Positions 7,424-13,560 of a DNA stretch of 33,208 bases are shown here, piece after piece. Source of the stretch: Acidimicrobiaceae bacterium (GTDB lineage Bacteria > Actinomycetota > Acidimicrobiia > Acidimicrobiales > RAAP-2); contig PMON01000043.1 in NCBI GenBank assembly GCA_003162395.1, positions 42,210 to 75,417 on the forward strand, read 5' to 3'. Position numbers and translations under genes: made by a program. The notes under the pieces are model-generated. The model had not been told where the DNA came from. It did no database searches and worked only from the letters and a program-made list of their open reading frames with translations. How positions within the stretch are numbered: position 1 is the first letter of the stretch; every line of letters starts with the position of its first letter.

Positions 7424-7963
7424 GTGTCCAGCACGCTTGAGCGCTACGACGCGGCGGTGTCGGATTTCCGACGTCGGCTCGAGCCGCTGGCCCCGTCAGA
7501 CTTCGCGCGGCCGTCGCCGTGCGAGGGGTGGACCGCCGGCGAGTTGGTCGACCACACGATTGGCGCGGTCACCTTGGTCGCGGGCCTCGTCGGTGATCGC
7601 GCTCCCGCCGACACGACGGCGAGCTTCACCGAGCGCTACGACCGTGCGACGCGCGACCTCCGAGCCAAGGTCGCCGACCCGGTCTTGGGCACGACGGTCG
7701 TGGAGAGTCCATTCGGCACGCTGGCGCTCAAGCAGCTGGTGAGCAGCATCGTCGTGCACGACGTGCTCGTGCACACGTGGGACCTCGCGCGGGCGACGGG
7801 TGGCGACGAGCAACTCGATGAGGAGCTCGTCGCGCACACCTACGAGCACATGTCGCCGCTCGACGACGTGCTGCGCGAGCACGGCTTCGCGAAGAAGGTC
7901 GACGCGCCCGACGGGGCGGACGCCCAGACGCGGCTGCTCTGCTTCCTCGGCCGCCGTCCCTAG
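7424..7963 (+). CDS. TIGR03086-type DinB/MDMPI-fold metal-binding protein
   Basis: A 179-residue protein of the DinB/mycothiol-dependent maleylpyruvate isomerase-like superfamily, resembling the actinobacterial TIGR03086 family. Typical segments are SPCEGWTAGELVDHTIG (31-47) and VVHDVLVHTWDLARATG (110-126). By analogy with MDMPI (His, then Glu-x3-His) the metal site is probably H44, D113 and H117; this is inferred. Such proteins often act in thiol-dependent chemistry or are uncharacterised, so the substrate is unknown. I chose GTG 7424 because GGAGGGGG lies 5 nt upstream. Upstream in-frame codons continue without a stop but overlap the divergent sufC, so a longer start is unlikely. Confidence 0.8.
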   Translation: MSSTLERYDAAVSDFRRRLEPLAPSDFARPSPCEGWTAGELVDHTIGAVTLVAGLVGDRAPADTTASFTERYDRATRDLRAKVADPVLGTTVVESPFGTLALKQLVSSIVVHDVLVHTWDLARATGGDEQLDEELVAHTYEHMSPLDDVLREHGFAKKVDAPDGADAQTRLLCFLGRRP

Positions 7964-7973
7964 GCCCCTCTTC

Positions 7974-8582
7974 CTACCAGCCTCGATCGACCCACTCGTC
8001 AAGTGACGGTCGCTCCGTGCCAATCGTCGTCATCGCACCGTGTCCCGGCAGCACGATCGTGGCGTCCGGGTACGTCGTGTAGAGGCGTTCGGTGATCGAC
8101 CGGATGATCGTCGAGAAGTCGCCGAGGTCGGTCTTCGTGTTGCCGGGGCCGCCCGGGAACAGGGTGTCGCCGGTGAACAGCAATGGCGTGTCCTCGACCG
8201 CGAAGCAGATCGACCCTGGCGTGTGGCCCGGGGTGTGCACGGTGCGGATCCGTACGCGGCCCACCTCCAAGACGTCGTCGTCCTCGAGCAGCAAGTCGTA
8301 GCTGTCGAGCATGGCGGCGTCTTCCTTGCGCACGGCGACCTCGTAGCCCGCGTCTCGCACCGCGCTCACGGCCTGGACGTGGTCCCAGTGGCCGTGGGTT
8401 TCCACGACGGAGCGAACGCCCAGGGCCTGGCACATCTCCAAGAGGCGCTCGTGCTCGTTCGCCGCGTCGATCAGGAGCGCCTCGCCCGTGCGGCGGCACC
8501 GGACGACGAACACGTTGTTGTCGACCGGACCGACGACGACGCGGTGCACCTCGACGGCGGCGTCCTCCCAGATCCGCTCCAC
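7974..8582 (-). CDS. Metallo-beta-lactamase fold hydrolase (glyoxalase II-like)
   Basis: A protein of about 202 residues with a complete binuclear metal site: H63-x-H65-x-D67-H68 in THGHWDH, H120 in TPGHTPGS, D139 in FTGDTLF and H181 in LPGHG. The set and the compact length match small cytoplasmic MBL hydrolases related to hydroxyacylglutathione hydrolase; in a mycothiol-type organism the thiol substrate could differ (inference). GTG 8580-8582 is preferred because AGGGG lies about 10 nt upstream; GTG 8589-8591, three codons earlier, is an equally frame-consistent alternative with the same AGGGG too close. It is divergent from the acyl-CoA dehydrogenase gene, with a palindrome in the gap, and converges with the TIGR03086 gene (10-nt gap). 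Confidence 0.88.
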   Translation of the reverse strand: MERIWEDAAVEVHRVVVGPVDNNVFVVRCRRTGEALLIDAANEHERLLEMCQALGVRSVVETHGHWDHVQAVSAVRDAGYEVAVRKEDAAMLDSYDLLLEDDDVLEVGRVRIRTVHTPGHTPGSICFAVEDTPLLFTGDTLFPGGPGNTKTDLGDFSTIIRSITERLYTTYPDATIVLPGHGAMTTIGTERPSLDEWVDRGW

Positions 8583-8632
8583 GCCCTGCACGCCCCTAGT
8601 TTCGCAGGTGGTGCGGTTGTCCGTGCAGGTGG

Positions 8633-8648
8633 GGTTCTGATAAGAACC
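8633..8648. promoter_or_regulatory. Palindrome GGTTCTGATAAGAACC, candidate operator
   Basis: Two perfect 6-bp arms (GGTTCT and AGAACC) surround GATA. The site lies in the gap between the MBL hydrolase and acyl-CoA dehydrogenase genes, 45 nt before the dehydrogenase start, where a promoter should be. A TTGTCC (8617-8622) lies 17 nt before ATAAGA (8640-8645), so the palindrome would cover the -10 region. It is AT-rich against its surroundings. A TetR-type fatty-acid regulator is a reasonable guess only. Confidence 0.45.
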
Positions 8649-8693
8649 GGGGCCACGCCCGGGTCGACTCGCGCGCCAACGAATCGAGGACAG

Positions 8694-9809
8694 ATGAACT
8701 TCGGCTTCAGCGAGGAGCAAGAGGAGCTGCGCCGGCAGGTTCGGCGGTTCCTCGAGGAGAAGTCGCCCGAGACCGATGTCCGCCGCCTCATGGCGACGAC
8801 GGAGGGCTACGACGAGGCGGTCTGGCGCCAGATGGCCGACCAGCTCGGACTCCAGGCGATGATCATCCCCGAGGCACACGGCGGCGCGGGCTTCGGCTTC
8901 GTCGAGCTCGAGGTGGTCCTCGAGGAGATGGGCGCGGCCCTCTTGTGCGCCCCGTACTTCTCGACGGTGGCCCTCGCGACCAACGCGCTGCTCACGGCGA
9001 ACGACGAGGGTGCGATGAAGCAGTGGCTGCCGTCCATCGCCGCTGGCGACACCATCGCGACACTCGCGCTCACCGAGGACGCTGGGAGCTGGGAGCTCGA
9101 CAAGGTGACGACGTCGGCGACGAAGGCCAAGGACGCCTGGACGCTGTCGGGCCACAAGAGCTTCGTGCTCGACGGGCACACCGCGGGCCTGATCCTCGTC
9201 GCGGCGCGGACCAGCGCGGGGCTCAGCCTCTTCGCGGTCGAGGGCGACGCCACGGGTCTCACGAGGACGCCGCTCGCAACGATGGACCAGACGCGTAAGC
9301 AGGCGCGCCTCGAGTTCGCCGACACCCCCGCGACGCTCGTCGGTCGCGACGGCGACGCGGCCCCTGGGCTCGAAAAGACCCTCCAGCTCGCCGCGGTCGC
9401 GCTCGCCGCCGAGCAGGTCGGCGGCGCCCAGCGGGTGCTCGACAACGCCGTCGACTACGCGAAGAACCGGATGCAGTTCGGCCGACCGATCGGCAGCTTC
9501 CAGGCGATCAAGCACAAGTGCGCGGACATGCTGCTGCAGGTCGAGTCCGCGAAGTCCGCCGCGTACTACGGCGCGTGGGCAGCGGCGACCGACGACGAGG
9601 AGCTCGCACTGGCTGCCAGCCTCGCCAAGTCGTACTGCTCGGAGGCGTACTTCCACTGCGCGGCCGAGAATATCCAGATCCACGGGGGGATCGGCTTTAC
9701 GTGGGAGCACCACGCGCACCTGTACTTCAAGCGCGCGAAGAGCTCCGAGCTGTTCTTGGGGGACCCTGCGTACCATCGCGAGTTGCTCGCCCAGCGCCTG
9801 GGCATCTAG
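8694..9809 (+). CDS. Acyl-CoA dehydrogenase family flavoprotein
   Basis: A 371-residue acyl-CoA dehydrogenase: FAD-dependent alpha,beta-dehydrogenation of an acyl-CoA in the cytoplasm. The N-terminal helical domain starts NFGFSEEQEELR; the middle beta-domain holds LALTED (124-129) and LSGHKSFV (151-158); the C-terminal domain holds RMQFGRPIGSFQAIKH (259-274) and IQIHGGIGFTWEHHAHLYFKR (327-347), both flavin-contact regions. The TWEHHAHLYFKRAKSSE ending resembles actinobacterial FadE proteins of steroid or side-chain degradation. I could not assign the catalytic Glu with confidence; E240 and E338 are candidates. ATG 8694 has GAGGA just upstream. The alpha/beta hydrolase follows after 6 nt, so they are probably co-transcribed. 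Confidence 0.9.
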   Translation: MNFGFSEEQEELRRQVRRFLEEKSPETDVRRLMATTEGYDEAVWRQMADQLGLQAMIIPEAHGGAGFGFVELEVVLEEMGAALLCAPYFSTVALATNALLTANDEGAMKQWLPSIAAGDTIATLALTEDAGSWELDKVTTSATKAKDAWTLSGHKSFVLDGHTAGLILVAARTSAGLSLFAVEGDATGLTRTPLATMDQTRKQARLEFADTPATLVGRDGDAAPGLEKTLQLAAVALAAEQVGGAQRVLDNAVDYAKNRMQFGRPIGSFQAIKHKCADMLLQVESAKSAAYYGAWAAATDDEELALAASLAKSYCSEAYFHCAAENIQIHGGIGFTWEHHAHLYFKRAKSSELFLGDPAYHRELLAQRLGI

Positions 9810-9815
9810 CGCTTC

Positions 9816-10562
9816 GTGCCGATCGCCGCAGAGGTCCCAGGAGCGTCCGGGGCCCTCTCGGTCTCCGTCGCCAATCCGCCGTCGCGACCCGCGGAAGGAC
9901 GGTGCCTGCTCGTCTGCCACGGGTTGCCGCTCACGAGGGGCGGCGGCCGTACCGCGGCGGGCACGCTGCCCGAGCTCGCCGAGCACCTCGCAGCCGAGTC
10001 CGGGTGGGTCGTCGCGTCGTGCTCGCTGTCCGGCGTGGGCGACAGCCCCGGCACGTTCTCGGGGCCTCGATGGCGAGATGACCTCTCCGCGATCGTCGAC
10101 CACCTCGTGGTCGAGCACCCGAGGCTGTGGCTGGGAGGGTTCGGCTTCGGCGGCGCGCTCGCACTCGACCATGCGGCTGACGACGATCGGATCCGCGGCG
10201 TGGCAACGTTCGCCACGCCTGTCGACGTCGCGGCGTGGGCGGGGGGCCCGGAGCGCTTCCACGCGGCCGTCACGGCGTCCGGCGCGGTCGATCGCGCCGT
10301 GCCGCTCGATGACCCCGAGACGCTCGCGAAGGGGGTCTACGCGTTCGAGCCGCTGGTCTCGGTCGCGAGGGTGCCGCCGCGGCGCGTGCTTGTGGTGCAC
10401 GGAGCCGACGACCCGCTCGTCCCGGTCGACGCGGCACGCCAGCTCGTGACCGCCGCGCTCGGGCACGCCGAGCTGCGCGTCATCCAAGGGGCGGGGCACT
10501 GGCTGCGGTCGGACCCGAGGATGGTCGCGACGCTCATCGGCTGGCTCGACAGGAATCGCTAG
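9816..10562 (+). CDS. Alpha/beta-hydrolase fold protein lacking the nucleophile Ser
   Basis: A 248-residue alpha/beta hydrolase. The fold landmarks are clear: LLVCHGLPLTRGG (31-43), the nucleophile elbow LGGFGFGGAL (106-115), the acid region HGADDPLVP (195-203, D199 expected) and GAGHWL with H228. The elbow should read GFSFGG; here position 110 is Gly, encoded by GGC at 10143-10145, one transition away from the Ser codon AGC. Acid and His remain. The protein is therefore either a non-hydrolytic family member or uses other chemistry. The start GTG 9816 follows the dehydrogenase by 6 nt without an obvious ribosome site. The stop overlaps that of thiE on the opposite strand. Confidence 0.82.
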   Translation: MPIAAEVPGASGALSVSVANPPSRPAEGRCLLVCHGLPLTRGGGRTAAGTLPELAEHLAAESGWVVASCSLSGVGDSPGTFSGPRWRDDLSAIVDHLVVEHPRLWLGGFGFGGALALDHAADDDRIRGVATFATPVDVAAWAGGPERFHAAVTASGAVDRAVPLDDPETLAKGVYAFEPLVSVARVPPRRVLVVHGADDPLVPVDAARQLVTAALGHAELRVIQGAGHWLRSDPRMVATLIGWLDRNR

Positions 10563-11188
10563 GACGGGACCGAGTCGGTGATTGCCGCGGCGAGCGCGGC
10601 GGCGGCGCGTCGTGGGTCCGGTGCCGACGTGAGCGCGCGGACCACGACGAAGTGCCGGACCCCGAGCGCGGCGAGGCCCGGGATCGTGGTCGTCGTCACT
10701 CCGCCCGTCACGAACACCGGCACCTGGGCTCGGCGGCTCGCGAGCGCGGCGTACGCCGCTCCGGTCCCATCCCGACCCGGCTTGGTGGGCGTCGCCTCGA
10801 CGGGCCCCGCCGACAGGTAGGAGACCCTCGCTGCGAGCGCGGCATCGAGCTGTTCGGGCGAGTGCGTCGAGAGCCCGACGATCGCCTCGTCCCCTAGCAC
10901 CGAGCGACACAGCTCGACGGTGACGTCGTCGTGGCCCACGTGCACGCCGTCTGCCCCGGCCGCACGTGCGATGTCGGGTCGGTCGTTCACGATGAATGGG
11001 ACGCCGAGCTCGGCGCACCTGACTGCGAGGCGCGTCGCCGCCTCGAGGATCGCGCGGTCGTCGTGGTCCTTGTCGCGCAGCTGGACGACGTCGACGCCGC
11101 CCGCGACGCACTCGGCGACGAACCGGTCAAGATCGTCGCGGATGGGGGTGCACAGGTACAGCGACCGGTCGCGAAGCGACCAGGTCAC
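10559..11188 (-). CDS. thiE: Thiamine-phosphate synthase
   Basis: A 209-residue TIM-barrel ThiE that joins HMP-PP and thiazole phosphate to give thiamine monophosphate. Signature residues: VVQLRDKDHD (34-43), FIVNDRPDIARAAGADGVHVGHDD (65-88) with N68/D69, GLSTHS (105-110), SAGPVEATPTKPG (126-138) with K136, and VFVTGGV (158-164). The start is GTG 11186-11188, overlapping the stop of the HhH-GPD gene by 4 nt (GTGA), so the two are co-transcribed although no functional link is obvious. No other thi gene is in the window, and no TPP riboswitch is expected because the gene is second in its unit. Confidence 0.93.
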   Translation of the reverse strand: MTWSLRDRSLYLCTPIRDDLDRFVAECVAGGVDVVQLRDKDHDDRAILEAATRLAVRCAELGVPFIVNDRPDIARAAGADGVHVGHDDVTVELCRSVLGDEAIVGLSTHSPEQLDAALAARVSYLSAGPVEATPTKPGRDGTGAAYAALASRRAQVPVFVTGGVTTTTIPGLAALGVRHFVVVRALTSAPDPRRAAAALAAAITDSVPS

Positions 11189-11787
11189 TCCTTGGCGGCG
11201 GCCTTGTGGGCTGCCTTCATCGCCCTCTTGTGCTCGCGGACCTTCGTGAACGACGCGGCGTCTTTGATGTCGGCGATCGAGAAGTGCGTGCCGGCATCGC
11301 CATAGGGCGAGCTCGCCGGGCGCCAGCCCTTTGGGGTGCAGCCGAGCTGCTTGCCCAGGAGCGCGGCGAAGATCTTGGCCTTCGACTCGCCGAATCCCGG
11401 CAGCGCCTTGAGCCGCTGTACGAGCTCCTCGCCGCTCGCAGCGGTCGTCCAGATCGATGACGCGTCGCCGCCCCATTCGGTGGTCACGATCGTGGCGAAC
11501 TTGTGGACCCTGGCTGCCATCGCCGAGGGGAACCGATGCAACGCGTTCGTCCGCGTGAACGTCTCGTCGAGCACCGCAGGATCGAGGGCGGCGATCGATT
11601 TCGCGGTCAACTTCTTGCCGAGCCGCTGCTGCAGCTCAAGAGGCGCGGCGAAGGCGCGCTCCATCGGCACCTGCTGGTCGAGGATCATGCCGACCGCGAG
11701 TGCGAAGGCGTTGTCCGAGAGCAGCGCGTCGGCCTTTGTTTCCCGAGCGAGGTGCAGCTGCCTCGTCGTCGTGCTTTTCTCGGCCAT
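11185..11787 (-). CDS. HhH-GPD superfamily DNA repair-like protein (TIGR03252-like)
   Basis: A 200-residue protein resembling the actinobacterial HhH-GPD-type base excision repair family TIGR03252. The N-terminal half has FALAVGMILDQQVPMERAF, typical of the glycosylase core, and the helix-hairpin-helix is LKALPGFGESKAKIFAALLGKQLGC. The usual catalytic Asp about 18 residues after the hairpin is not obvious; D in SPYGDAG is the nearest candidate, and the lyase Lys of endonuclease III is replaced by Ser in FGESKA. The activity is therefore uncertain. The C-terminus is Lys/Ala-rich (HKRAMKAAHKAAAKE). ATG 11785-11787 has no Shine-Dalgarno but TACAGT lies 7 nt upstream, suggesting leaderless expression. 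Confidence 0.85.
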   Translation of the reverse strand: MAEKSTTTRQLHLARETKADALLSDNAFALAVGMILDQQVPMERAFAAPLELQQRLGKKLTAKSIAALDPAVLDETFTRTNALHRFPSAMAARVHKFATIVTTEWGGDASSIWTTAASGEELVQRLKALPGFGESKAKIFAALLGKQLGCTPKGWRPASSPYGDAGTHFSIADIKDAASFTKVREHKRAMKAAHKAAAKE

Positions 11788-11794
11788 CGAGCTG

Positions 11795-11800
11795 ACTGTA
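11795..11800 (-). promoter_or_regulatory. -10 box of the HhH-GPD/thiE unit (leaderless)
   Basis: TACAGT on the minus strand ends 7 nt before the ATG at 11787. The palindrome 11805-11820 lies just upstream of it, in the spacer/-35 region. Confidence 0.45.
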
Positions 11801-11804
11801 CCCC

Positions 11805-11820
11805 GACCGTGGGCACGGTC
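11805..11820. promoter_or_regulatory. Palindrome GACCGTGGGCACGGTC, candidate operator
   Basis: Perfect 7-bp arms around GG, placed in the 64-nt gap between the divergent HhH-GPD gene and the mini-ORF/DUF998 gene. It sits between the two -10 boxes (11795-11800 minus, 11838-11843 plus), so a bound protein could affect both directions. Confidence 0.4.
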
Positions 11821-11837
11821 ACCGAGTGAGCAGGAGG

Positions 11838-11843
11838 TAGGCT
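11838..11843 (+). promoter_or_regulatory. -10 box upstream of the mini-ORF and DUF998 gene
   Basis: TAGGCT ends 8 nt before GTG 11852. An AGGAGG (11832-11837) directly precedes it but is 14 nt from the GTG, too far for normal use, and would lie outside the transcript. Confidence 0.4.
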
Positions 11844-11851
11844 TACCCCGA

Positions 11852-11893
11852 GTGCGCACCGCCGGCAAACGCGCGCTCGCGACACCTCTGTGA
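11852..11893 (+). CDS. Possible 13-residue leader peptide (mini-ORF)
   Basis: GTG 11852 opens a 13-codon frame, MRTAGKRALATPL, ending at TGA 11891-11893, which overlaps the GTG start of the DUF998 gene (GTGA). The position 8 nt after a TAGGCT -10 box would make it a leaderless first cistron whose translation could feed ribosomes into the membrane protein gene. It lacks the codon runs of an attenuator. The peptide may have no function of its own, and it may be chance. Confidence 0.35.
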   Translation: MRTAGKRALATPL

Positions 11894-12504
11894 GTGCCAG
11901 CGTCGAGCTCGCGGGTGTCGTGTCGCTCGTCGGCGTCGGCAGTGCCGTCGCCGCGCTCGCGTACCTGCACGTGGCTCCGACGGGGCTCTCGCCGGTCCGC
12001 AACGCGGTGAGCCAGTACGGCATCTCCTCCCGCCGCGGGTGCTACCGGCTGATGACCATCTCGATGGCGATCGCCGGCGGCGCCCTGGCGATCGCCCTGC
12101 ACGGCGCGTTGCAGGGGTCCGGCGTCGCGGTCGTGCTCGTGCTCCTCGGGGTCTTCTCGCTCGCGCGGCTCGCGATCAGCTGGTTCCCGATGGACGCACC
12201 CGATGCCGATCGGACGACGACAGGCGCGGTGCACGGACTGCTCGCGGTCGCCACGTTCGTCTCGGTCGCCATCGCCGCCATCCGGCTCTGCCGCGTCCTC
12301 GAGGGCGATGCCGCCTGGACCACGCTCGCGGACGCCTCGAGGGGGCTCGGGTGGGCGATGGTCGTGTGCGTTGGGATCCTCGTGCTCTCGCGAATCGGGC
12401 CGGACCTGCGCAGGGCGTTCGGCGCGATCGAGCGGGCGCTGTACGTTGCGATCATCGCGTGGCTCGTTGTCATCGGCGTCGCGTGCGCGACCGGCCAGCT
12501 CTGA
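11890..12504 (+). CDS. DUF998 family integral membrane protein
   Basis: A 204-residue polytopic membrane protein with about six transmembrane helices (roughly 8-28, 53-73, 78-98, 113-133, 152-172, 182-202). Features of the DUF998 family are SPVRNAVSQYG (36-46) after the first helix and WFPMDAP followed by GAVHGLLAV in the middle. The family has no firm function. The start is GTG 11890-11892, sharing bases with the stop of a 13-codon upstream frame; no Shine-Dalgarno is obvious, so expression may depend on that upstream frame. A 10-bp palindrome GGTCGCGACC directly follows its stop codon. Confidence 0.85.
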   Translation: MSASVELAGVVSLVGVGSAVAALAYLHVAPTGLSPVRNAVSQYGISSRRGCYRLMTISMAIAGGALAIALHGALQGSGVAVVLVLLGVFSLARLAISWFPMDAPDADRTTTGAVHGLLAVATFVSVAIAAIRLCRVLEGDAAWTTLADASRGLGWAMVVCVGILVLSRIGPDLRRAFGAIERALYVAIIAWLVVIGVACATGQL

Positions 12505-12574
12505 GGTCGCGACCGTGAGTCGCGAGCCACGCTCCAAGGGCGCCCTCATGGCGCCGTTCGACCGGATCGTCGGG

Positions 12575-12580
12575 CAGAAT
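12575..12580 (+). promoter_or_regulatory. Possible -10 box of the Rrf2 gene
   Basis: CAGAAT, one base from TANNNT, ends 6 nt before GTG 12587. The spacing matches the leaderless genes in the window, but the hexamer is weaker. Confidence 0.3.
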
Positions 12581-12586
12581 CAAGAG

Positions 12587-13039
12587 GTGCAGATACCAGC
12601 CAAGGCCGACTACGGCATCCGAGCGATGCTGACGCTGGCGAACTCCCCGACCTCGCTCAGTGCCGAGCACCTCGCCGCAGAGCAGGGCCTCCCGCCCCGC
12701 TTCCTCGGCGCGATCCTGTCTGACCTGCGCCGTGCAGGGCTACTCGTGAGCCAGCGAGGCTCCGAGGGGGGCTACCAGCTCGCACGCCCGGCGAGCGAGA
12801 TCTCGATCGCCGACGCGCTGCGCGCGATGAGTGGCCCGATGGCGGGGGTGCGGGGGCTGCGACCCGAGACGCTCTCCTATGACGGTGCGGCGACGAGCCT
12901 CGTCGACGTGTGGGTCGCGGTGCGCGCGGTGCTGCGCAACCTGCTCGAGCACGTCACCTTGGACCAGGTGGCGTCGGGCTCTCTCCCGTCGCTGGTCACG
13001 AAGCTGACCAAGGACCCGGACGCCTGGCAGCCACGCTGA
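12587..13039 (+). CDS. Rrf2 family transcriptional regulator without cysteines
   Basis: A 150-residue Rrf2-type winged-helix regulator. The N-terminus IPAKADYGIRAMLTLA, the recognition region LSAEHLAAEQGLPPRFLGAIL and the wing SQRGSEGGYQLARP are typical. The sensor region lacks any Cys, so it cannot hold an Fe-S cluster in the manner of IscR, NsrR or RsrR. Close relatives in Actinomycetota share the GPMAGVRGLRPE-like and DVWVAVRAVLRNLLE segments. GTG 12587 follows CAGAAT by 6 nt, a near-match to the leaderless pattern of this window. RNase HI starts 2 nt after its stop. The palindrome GGTCGCGACC (12505-12514) and a nearby repeated GTCGCGA could be its own operator (inference). Confidence 0.9.
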   Translation: MQIPAKADYGIRAMLTLANSPTSLSAEHLAAEQGLPPRFLGAILSDLRRAGLLVSQRGSEGGYQLARPASEISIADALRAMSGPMAGVRGLRPETLSYDGAATSLVDVWVAVRAVLRNLLEHVTLDQVASGSLPSLVTKLTKDPDAWQPR

Positions 13040-13041
13040 GC

Positions 13042-13485
13042 GTGCGACGGGTGCACACCGACGGCGCGTGCCGCGGCAATCCCGGACCCGGGGGATGGGC
13101 ATGGGCCGACGACCGGGGCGCGTACGCGTCAGGACATGACCCCCAGACCACCAACCAGCGCATGGAGATCACCGCGGCGCTCGAGGCGCTTCGCGATCAC
13201 GCGGGCTCGGGTCCGATCGAGATCGTGAGCGACTCCACCTACGTCGTCAACTGCTTCCGGGACCGCTGGTACGAGGGCTGGCGACGCCGGTCTTGGAAGA
13301 ACACGCAGGGCAAGCCCGTCGCGAATCGCGACTTGTGGGAGCCACTCATCGACCTCGCCACCGCCGAGGGCACCCGCGTCAGCTTCAGCTGGGTGAAGGG
13401 TCACTCTGGCGACAAGATGAACGATCTCGTCGACGAGCTCGCGACGAGGGCTGCGGACACCGGCCTCGGCGTCGCGAGCCCCTGA
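13042..13485 (+). CDS. rnhA: Ribonuclease HI
   Basis: A 147-residue RNase HI that degrades RNA in RNA-DNA hybrids. All active-site residues are visible: D7 in HTDGACRGNPGPGG, E42 in RMEITAALEAL, D64 in VSDSTYVV, D131 in NDLVDELA, with the mobile catalytic His as H121 in VKGHSGD. The basic handle-like segment WYEGWRRRSWKNTQGKPV (77-93) is present. GTG 13042 starts 2 nt after the Rrf2 stop; an in-frame GTG at 13051 would remove three residues and still keep D7's segment. It is the last gene before the lipoate block, with a 75-nt gap. Confidence 0.93.
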   Translation: MRRVHTDGACRGNPGPGGWAWADDRGAYASGHDPQTTNQRMEITAALEALRDHAGSGPIEIVSDSTYVVNCFRDRWYEGWRRRSWKNTQGKPVANRDLWEPLIDLATAEGTRVSFSWVKGHSGDKMNDLVDELATRAADTGLGVASP

Positions 13486-13513
13486 CGAAGTCAGATTGGC
13501 AAATCGAGATCGG

Positions 13514-13519
13514 TAGGCT
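13514..13519 (+). promoter_or_regulatory. Candidate -10 box of the lpd-E2-lipBA operon
   Basis: TAGGCT predicts transcription from about 13526 and a leader of about 35 nt carrying AAGGGA ahead of ATG 13561. A TTGGCA at 13496-13501 is only 12 nt away, too close for a normal -35. Confidence 0.35.
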
Positions 13520-13560
13520 CCATGCCGGATCGGACAACGTGCCGACCGGAAGGGATCCGC

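Noticed and set aside
7974-11111. Very long open frames on the non-coding strand (for example 7974-11111 minus beyond the MBL gene, 20325-22301 plus opposite metH, 29197-31899 minus beyond the M20 gene)
   Set aside because: They are Arg/Ala/Gly-rich, match no family, and lie opposite or out of frame with clear enzymes; high GC content removes stop codons from shadow frames.
11832-11837. AGGAGG as ribosome site for the 13-codon frame
   Set aside because: It is 14 nt from the GTG and would lie upstream of the transcript start predicted by the TAGGCT box.
13496-13519. TTGGCA/TAGGCT as a full -35/-10 pair for lpd
   Set aside because: The spacer is 12 nt, too short; only the -10 is kept as a candidate.
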